Shown here: positions 60,734 through 64,000 of the stretch, one piece after another
Layout: the number at the start of each line of letters is the position of its first letter
Numbering within the stretch: the first letter of the stretch is position 1
Source of the DNA: G963691835 sp963691835
GTDB taxonomy: Bacteria > Pseudomonadota > Alphaproteobacteria > Thalassobaculales > Thalassobaculaceae
Length of the DNA stretch: 64,000 nt
Assembly: GCA_963691835.1 (NCBI GenBank)
Contig: OY829383.1
Coordinates: forward strand, 3,782,001 to 3,846,000
Reading direction: 5' to 3'
The notes under the pieces: model-generated
What the model was told of the DNA's origin: nothing
Seen by the model: the letters and a program-made list of their open reading frames with translations, nothing else
Database searches by the model: none
Position numbers and translations under genes: made by a program

Positions 60734-61026
60734 GCCCCGGCCTCCCCGTTCTCCTGGGCAGGAGAGGCAGTCCCTTGAAGCGCGGCATTCCGCGTGGGCT
60801 GGACCCTGTCTATCAGGTCGTCGTAGATCTTCTGAGTGAACACGGGGAGGGCGTTGCCCCAATCACCATCCAGGATGATTGCAGCTTCCCATTCCTCGTG
60901 AACCTTGAGTGCATGCCGTAGCCGTTTGATCTCGGCGTCCTTCTCAAGATCTCGCTTGCGCCAGTCCTCCATGGTCGCGAAGTCGATAAATTCGCCTTCC
61001 TCGCTGTTGTAAAACCGATCAGCCAT
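60730..61026 (-). CDS. Hypothetical phage protein, 98 aa
   Basis: ATG 61026 (MADRFYNSEEGEFIDFATME). Acidic helical protein; central KDAEIKRLRHALKVHEEWEA predicted as coiled coil. Part of a run of overlapping leftward genes. Not recognised. Confidence 0.6.
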   Translation of the reverse strand: MADRFYNSEEGEFIDFATMEDWRKRDLEKDAEIKRLRHALKVHEEWEAAIILDGDWGNALPVFTQKIYDDLIDRVQPTRNAALQGTASPAQENGEAGA

Positions 61027-61198
61027 TGGCCACCTCCAGTCCACTCACCTCGTCAACAGACACCCACACCCGTTCCATGGGCTTACCCGATGGAGGTCGG
61101 AGTATCTCGATTGCACCGGGCCTGGATCGGGCATCGATCACCCGGTAAAGCTGCTCGTCTGAAATGCGCAAGACCGTCGCGCCGACGCTGGGAGTCAT
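61019..61198 (-). CDS. Small phage protein, 59 aa
   Basis: Reads MTPSVGATVLRISDEQLYRV, then IDARSRPGAIEILRPPSGKP and ends EVANG; beta-strand-rich. It overlaps the upstream gene by 4 bp and the downstream one by 8 bp, which supports it as a real gene despite its small size. Confidence 0.55.
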   Translation of the reverse strand: MTPSVGATVLRISDEQLYRVIDARSRPGAIEILRPPSGKPMERVWVSVDEVSGLEVANG

Positions 61199-61551
61199 AG
61201 CTGCTCCCCCATCTGAACAACCTCGACGCCCGCTGCCTTCGCCTTCTTGACTATGTCGGCAGTACCAGACCCTCCGGGGAAGGCGAGCACGGCATCAGGC
61301 TTAAGTTTGAGCATTGCGGAATTGCGGATCGGCCCGGCGGCTTGCTTGTGAAACGCCCAGTTGGCAGGAACTGTTGCCACCGGAATCCCGTTTCTCTGCG
61401 CCCAAAGAAGAGCGCAACGATCAACACCGTCTGCGCCGCCTTGAATGAGGAACTCGATAGGTCGCGCGAAGTGAAACCTGTCGAGATGCCGGGAAACCGG
61501 GGTTGTTTCAGAGCGGCCGACAGTGCGGGAGCCACAGACAATCACGATCAT
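61195..61551 (-). CDS. SLOG-superfamily protein (DUF2493-like)
   Basis: 118 residues. MIVIVCGSRTVGR opening, IQGGADGVDRCALLWAQRNG in the middle and LAFPGGSGTADIVKKAKAAG near the end are the Rossmann-like nucleotide-binding signatures of the YspA/DUF2493 branch of SLOG. SLOG proteins bind or process nucleotides and ligands; here in a phage accessory operon. It may or may not relate to the SLATT-like protein at 8738-9409. Confidence 0.8.
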   Translation of the reverse strand: MIVIVCGSRTVGRSETTPVSRHLDRFHFARPIEFLIQGGADGVDRCALLWAQRNGIPVATVPANWAFHKQAAGPIRNSAMLKLKPDAVLAFPGGSGTADIVKKAKAAGVEVVQMGEQL

Positions 61552-61976
61552 CGGTCGCCCTCCTTCATGAAGGGGAGGGTCCGCAGCAAGCTCTCAGCCC
61601 ATGAGCGGTTGCGCTCTCGTTCGGCTTGCTCATGTCGCCGAGCCCAAACAAGCTTTGTCGTTGGCGATACGCTGATCAAGGAGTCGTAGTGCGCCTGGGA
61701 GATCCCCCGGCGATGAGCGTTGCGGGAGTAATATGTGTCGGCGAGGCGTTCTCGACCTTCAGCCAATTGACGCAAAAATCCCCTGTCCGCGCCCTCTGAA
61801 GATAAAGCGACAGGGATGCCCGCCTGCCCATCAAGCATAACGTCGCCTAGCACAGTGCGGCTAGCTTCCGCGCCTACAGCACGCTTCAGCATCGCCCCCG
61901 CGATGGGTGTCGAGAGAGCACCTAGACCGATGCGGCGGAAGAGGGCGCGCCGTGTTGCGTTGGCAAGCACACTCAT
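61548..61976 (-). CDS. Hypothetical phage protein, 142 aa
   Basis: ATG 61976. N-terminus ATRRALFRRIGLGALSTPIA resembles a twin-arginine-type signal (RR then hydrophobic stretch), the remainder is basic and helical. First gene of the leftward accessory operon next to the tRNA. Not recognised. Confidence 0.5.
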   Translation of the reverse strand: MSVLANATRRALFRRIGLGALSTPIAGAMLKRAVGAEASRTVLGDVMLDGQAGIPVALSSEGADRGFLRQLAEGRERLADTYYSRNAHRRGISQAHYDSLISVSPTTKLVWARRHEQAERERNRSWAESLLRTLPFMKEGDR

Positions 61977-62175
61977 TGGAAGCCTCCCGTAGACCGGGAG
62001 ATCGGCATAGCGCCAGAAGCGCCAGCACCGCAGACGTAGATGATAGACGCGGGGCGATGTTCGCCTGTTGGTTCTAAGGCGCCGGGCTTGTCGTGAGCCC
62101 CAACGCATGACGTAGCATCGGCGTTTGCCGGGGGCTCATTTCGGAAAACCCCTTTGAAATCGTTGGGGTTTCCCT

Positions 62176-62216
62176 CGATTTTAAGTCGCGTGCGTCTACC
62201 AATTCCGCCACGGGGC
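62176..62216 (-). tRNA. tRNA-Leu(TAA), 5' half only; candidate attR
   Basis: Read on the minus strand from 62216: acceptor GCCCCGT, D-arm GGCGGAATTGGTAGACGCA, and the anticodon loop CTTAAAA (62185 to 62179) with anticodon TAA. The anticodon stem pairs until TCG, then a mismatch appears and no variable arm, TTC loop or CGGGGC acceptor partner follows. The break after the anticodon loop fits tyrosine-integrase use of this site as attB. The 3' half should lie at attL, beyond the left edge. Confidence 0.75.
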
Positions 62217-62293
62217 CGTGCTGATGCCGGCGCTCAGCACGAAAATGAGCCGTCCGGGCCGGCAAGCCAAGCCCGAAAAACCTTCAGCTTACT

Positions 62294-63238
62294 CTACTCG
62301 GCCGCTTCGGCCTTGCGTTCGGCGTAGACTGGCGTCCGCCATTCGGCGTGGGCGCCGGTGGTGCCTTCGCAGACGTCGAAGTAGATCTCCTGAAGCTTGC
62401 GGGTGACCGGGCCGGGGGCGCCGTCGCCGACGGGCATTCTGTCGATCGACAGGATCGGGGCGACTTCCCAGGCGGTGCCGCAGAAGAAGGCCTCGTCAGC
62501 GGCGATCAGCTCGCTCCGGTCGATGTCCCGTTCCTCGACCGGCATGTCGAAGTGCTCTTCGAGGAGTTGGAGGACCGTGTAGCGCGTGATGCTCTCCAGG
62601 ATGTCGTTGTTCGTGGACGGTGTGACGACCTTGCCGCCACGGACCATGAAGAAGCACATGCCCGGCCCCTCCGAGATCTTGCCCCGGCTGTTCATCAGGA
62701 TGGCGGTGTCATAGTCGTCCGCTTCCGCCTGAACGGTGGCGAGGCGGCCGTTGTTGTAGTTCGCGTTGGTCTTCACCCGCATCGGCATGGCGTTGTCGGG
62801 AACCCGCATCCAGGAGCTCACCTGGGCCGTGACCCCGTCCAGCACCCGCTTGGTGCGCCCCCTCTCAAGCGCCGTGATCGAAAGACCGATCGGGCCGCAC
62901 ACGCCCGGGCCGCCCATGCCGGCAACGTAGGCGGTCGTCATGATATGGACGTTCTCACCCTTGAACTCGTTCGCTTGAATAAGCTCAACCACCTTCTCGG
63001 TGACATAGTCGCCGGAATAGACCGTCTCGTAGCGCATGAACCGCTGGGAAAACTCAAGCCGCTGCATGTGCTCGGCCATGCGGAAGAGGTACATGTCCTG
63101 GTCCGCCTCGTTCCAGTAACCGCGCAGGCCCTCGAAAACGCCGGTACCGAACTTGAAGGCCGCCGAGGCGACATGCACACGCGCCTCATCCCAGGGCACG
63201 ATCTTGTCGTCGATGAACGCATAGCGCGGCGTGGCCAT
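62294..63238 (-). CDS. ilvE: Branched-chain amino acid aminotransferase
   Basis: 314 residues. Fold-type IV PLP enzyme: FKFGTGVFEGLRGYWN, the PLP Lys in MRVKTNANYNNGRLATVQA, and DTAILMNSRGKISEGPGMCF. Transfers amino groups to branched-chain 2-oxo acids in Leu/Ile/Val synthesis. Host chromosomal gene just outside the prophage; the C-terminal KAEAAE tail is unremarkable. Confidence 0.95.
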   Translation of the reverse strand: MATPRYAFIDDKIVPWDEARVHVASAAFKFGTGVFEGLRGYWNEADQDMYLFRMAEHMQRLEFSQRFMRYETVYSGDYVTEKVVELIQANEFKGENVHIMTTAYVAGMGGPGVCGPIGLSITALERGRTKRVLDGVTAQVSSWMRVPDNAMPMRVKTNANYNNGRLATVQAEADDYDTAILMNSRGKISEGPGMCFFMVRGGKVVTPSTNNDILESITRYTVLQLLEEHFDMPVEERDIDRSELIAADEAFFCGTAWEVAPILSIDRMPVGDGAPGPVTRKLQEIYFDVCEGTTGAHAEWRTPVYAERKAEAAE

Positions 63239-63400
63239 GGCCGGGTCCTTTCTTTCGCGAAACGAACTGGTGCGATTATCGCGGAACGGGTTGCCCGCGA
63301 TCCTCTACGGGTTTAAGTGCCAACCTAGTAAGTCGCGCGGATGCGGACAAGCGCTCCGGTGCGGCGAGTTGCGTCGCGGCGATGCGACGCCGGGAGAACC
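63239..63400. other. Divergent intergenic region (host)
   Basis: 162 bp between ilvE and the MFS gene; promoters for both should lie here, but none stands out. Confidence 0.4.
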
Positions 63401-64000
63401 ATGATGTCCCAGACCACCGCAGACAATGGCGTGAACATGCGCCTAGCCTATATCGCACTGATCTGTGGCGGCATCATCGGTGCCCTGTCGTTCGGCATCC
63501 GAACCGGTTTCGGCCTGTTTCTTGAGCCGATTACCGCCGACCTTGGAACGGGCCGGGAGGTGTTCGCCTTCTCCTTGGCACTCCAGAATCTGATCTGGGG
63601 GGCGACGCAGCCTTTTGTCGGCGCGCTTGCGGATCGGTACGGGGCCTACAAGGCCATCATGGCCGGCGCCGTCTTCTACGTTGTCGGGACGGCCCTGATC
63701 GCCGTGTCCCAGTCCGCGGAGATGTTTCATTTCAGCGCGGGGCTTCTGGTTGGTATCGGGCTCTCCGGCACGTCTTTCGGAATCATTCTCGGCGCGGTGG
63801 GGCAGTTGTTCCCGCCTGAAAGGCGCTCTTGGGCGCTTGGCGTCACGGGGGCAGCCGGTTCGTTCGGTCAGTTCGCGATCGTGCCGGTCGCGCAGGGGCT
63901 CCTGACATCGTTCGGCTGGGCCGACGCGACCCTTATCCTGTCGATTGGTGCGGCGTTGATGATCCCGCTCGCCTTCGCCTTCATCAAGGCGAAGCCGGCT
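63401..64000 (+). CDS. MFS transporter, 3' end beyond the window
   Basis: 200 residues in view, starting MMSQTTADNGVNMRLAYIAL. Five to six membrane helices are visible, with the MFS loop signature VGALADRYGAYKAIMAG between helices 2 and 3. Resembles monocarboxylate/oxalate-type MFS carriers. Host gene; substrate unknown. Confidence 0.85.
   Translation, partial: MMSQTTADNGVNMRLAYIALICGGIIGALSFGIRTGFGLFLEPITADLGTGREVFAFSLALQNLIWGATQPFVGALADRYGAYKAIMAGAVFYVVGTALIAVSQSAEMFHFSAGLLVGIGLSGTSFGIILGAVGQLFPPERRSWALGVTGAAGSFGQFAIVPVAQGLLTSFGWADATLILSIGAALMIPLAFAFIKAKPA

Noticed and set aside
62120..62216. Group I intron in tRNA-Leu(TAA)
   Set aside because: Such introns interrupt the anticodon loop itself and carry conserved P and J elements; here the loop is complete, no 3' exon appears downstream, and phage genes follow directly.
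62348..63316. A 322-codon plus-strand frame opposite ilvE
   Set aside because: Antisense shadow of a clear aminotransferase gene.

Overview
The window is almost entirely one large mosaic prophage (about 62 kb) in a high-GC genome. The protein families (HK97-type head genes with a gp6/gp16/gp10/DUF3168 connector block, Bet plus YqaJ recombination, a DUF1376 protein, Com plus a DNA methylase) and the host genes at the right edge (ilvE, an MFS transporter) suggest an alphaproteobacterium; that assignment is inference. The integrase reads off the left edge, so attL lies outside. The right edge is a tRNA-Leu(TAA) gene cut just after its anticodon loop (about 62176), followed by host DNA.

Layout. 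1-8476, leftward: integrase, excisionase-like gene, small phage genes, ssb, Bet annealase, YqaJ exonuclease, HNH protein, an alanine-rich protein and three pentapeptide-repeat proteins, mostly with overlapping start and stop codons. 8738-9409: a SLATT-like two-TM protein on the other strand, bracketed by a whole and a truncated copy of one phage gene. 9.6-12.3 kb: immunity region with a repressor, a Cro-like gene and the same palindromic operator at both ends; two unassigned genes lie inside it. 12.7-19.5 kb, rightward: DUF2303, N4/N6 methylase, DnaB helicase, DUF1376, C5 methylase and an unassigned gene next to a consensus promoter. 19.8-23.6 kb: small regulators, a broken gene, a structured RNA, Com, a second methylase, HNH. 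23.6-33.1 kb: cos-like region, terminase, portal, protease, capsid, connectors, tail tube, and a tail chaperone with a -1 slippery heptamer. 33.3-35.1 kb: two antirepressor-type genes separated by terminators. 35.2-47.1 kb: tape measure split by an IS5-family element, then tip and fibre genes. 47.2-48.8 kb: lysis cassette and DUF1353.

The right arm is accessory. It has a convergent methylase and restriction endonuclease pair (49.3-51.1 kb), an IS1380-family transposase, a fragment of an RND efflux pump, a divergent AraC regulator and alpha/beta hydrolase pair, a frameshifted ClpP-class serine protease, endonuclease I, and a leftward run of small overlapping phage genes up to the tRNA.

The most interesting pattern is a recurring architecture. 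Cargo (SLATT-like gene; restriction-modification pair; a small HTH pair; antirepressor) sits between a complete phage element and a diverged, truncated copy of the same element, as if cargo was loaded by homologous recombination at gene edges. The tape-measure gene is broken by a clean IS insertion with a 3-bp TCA target duplication, so the prophage as sequenced should not make a full tail.
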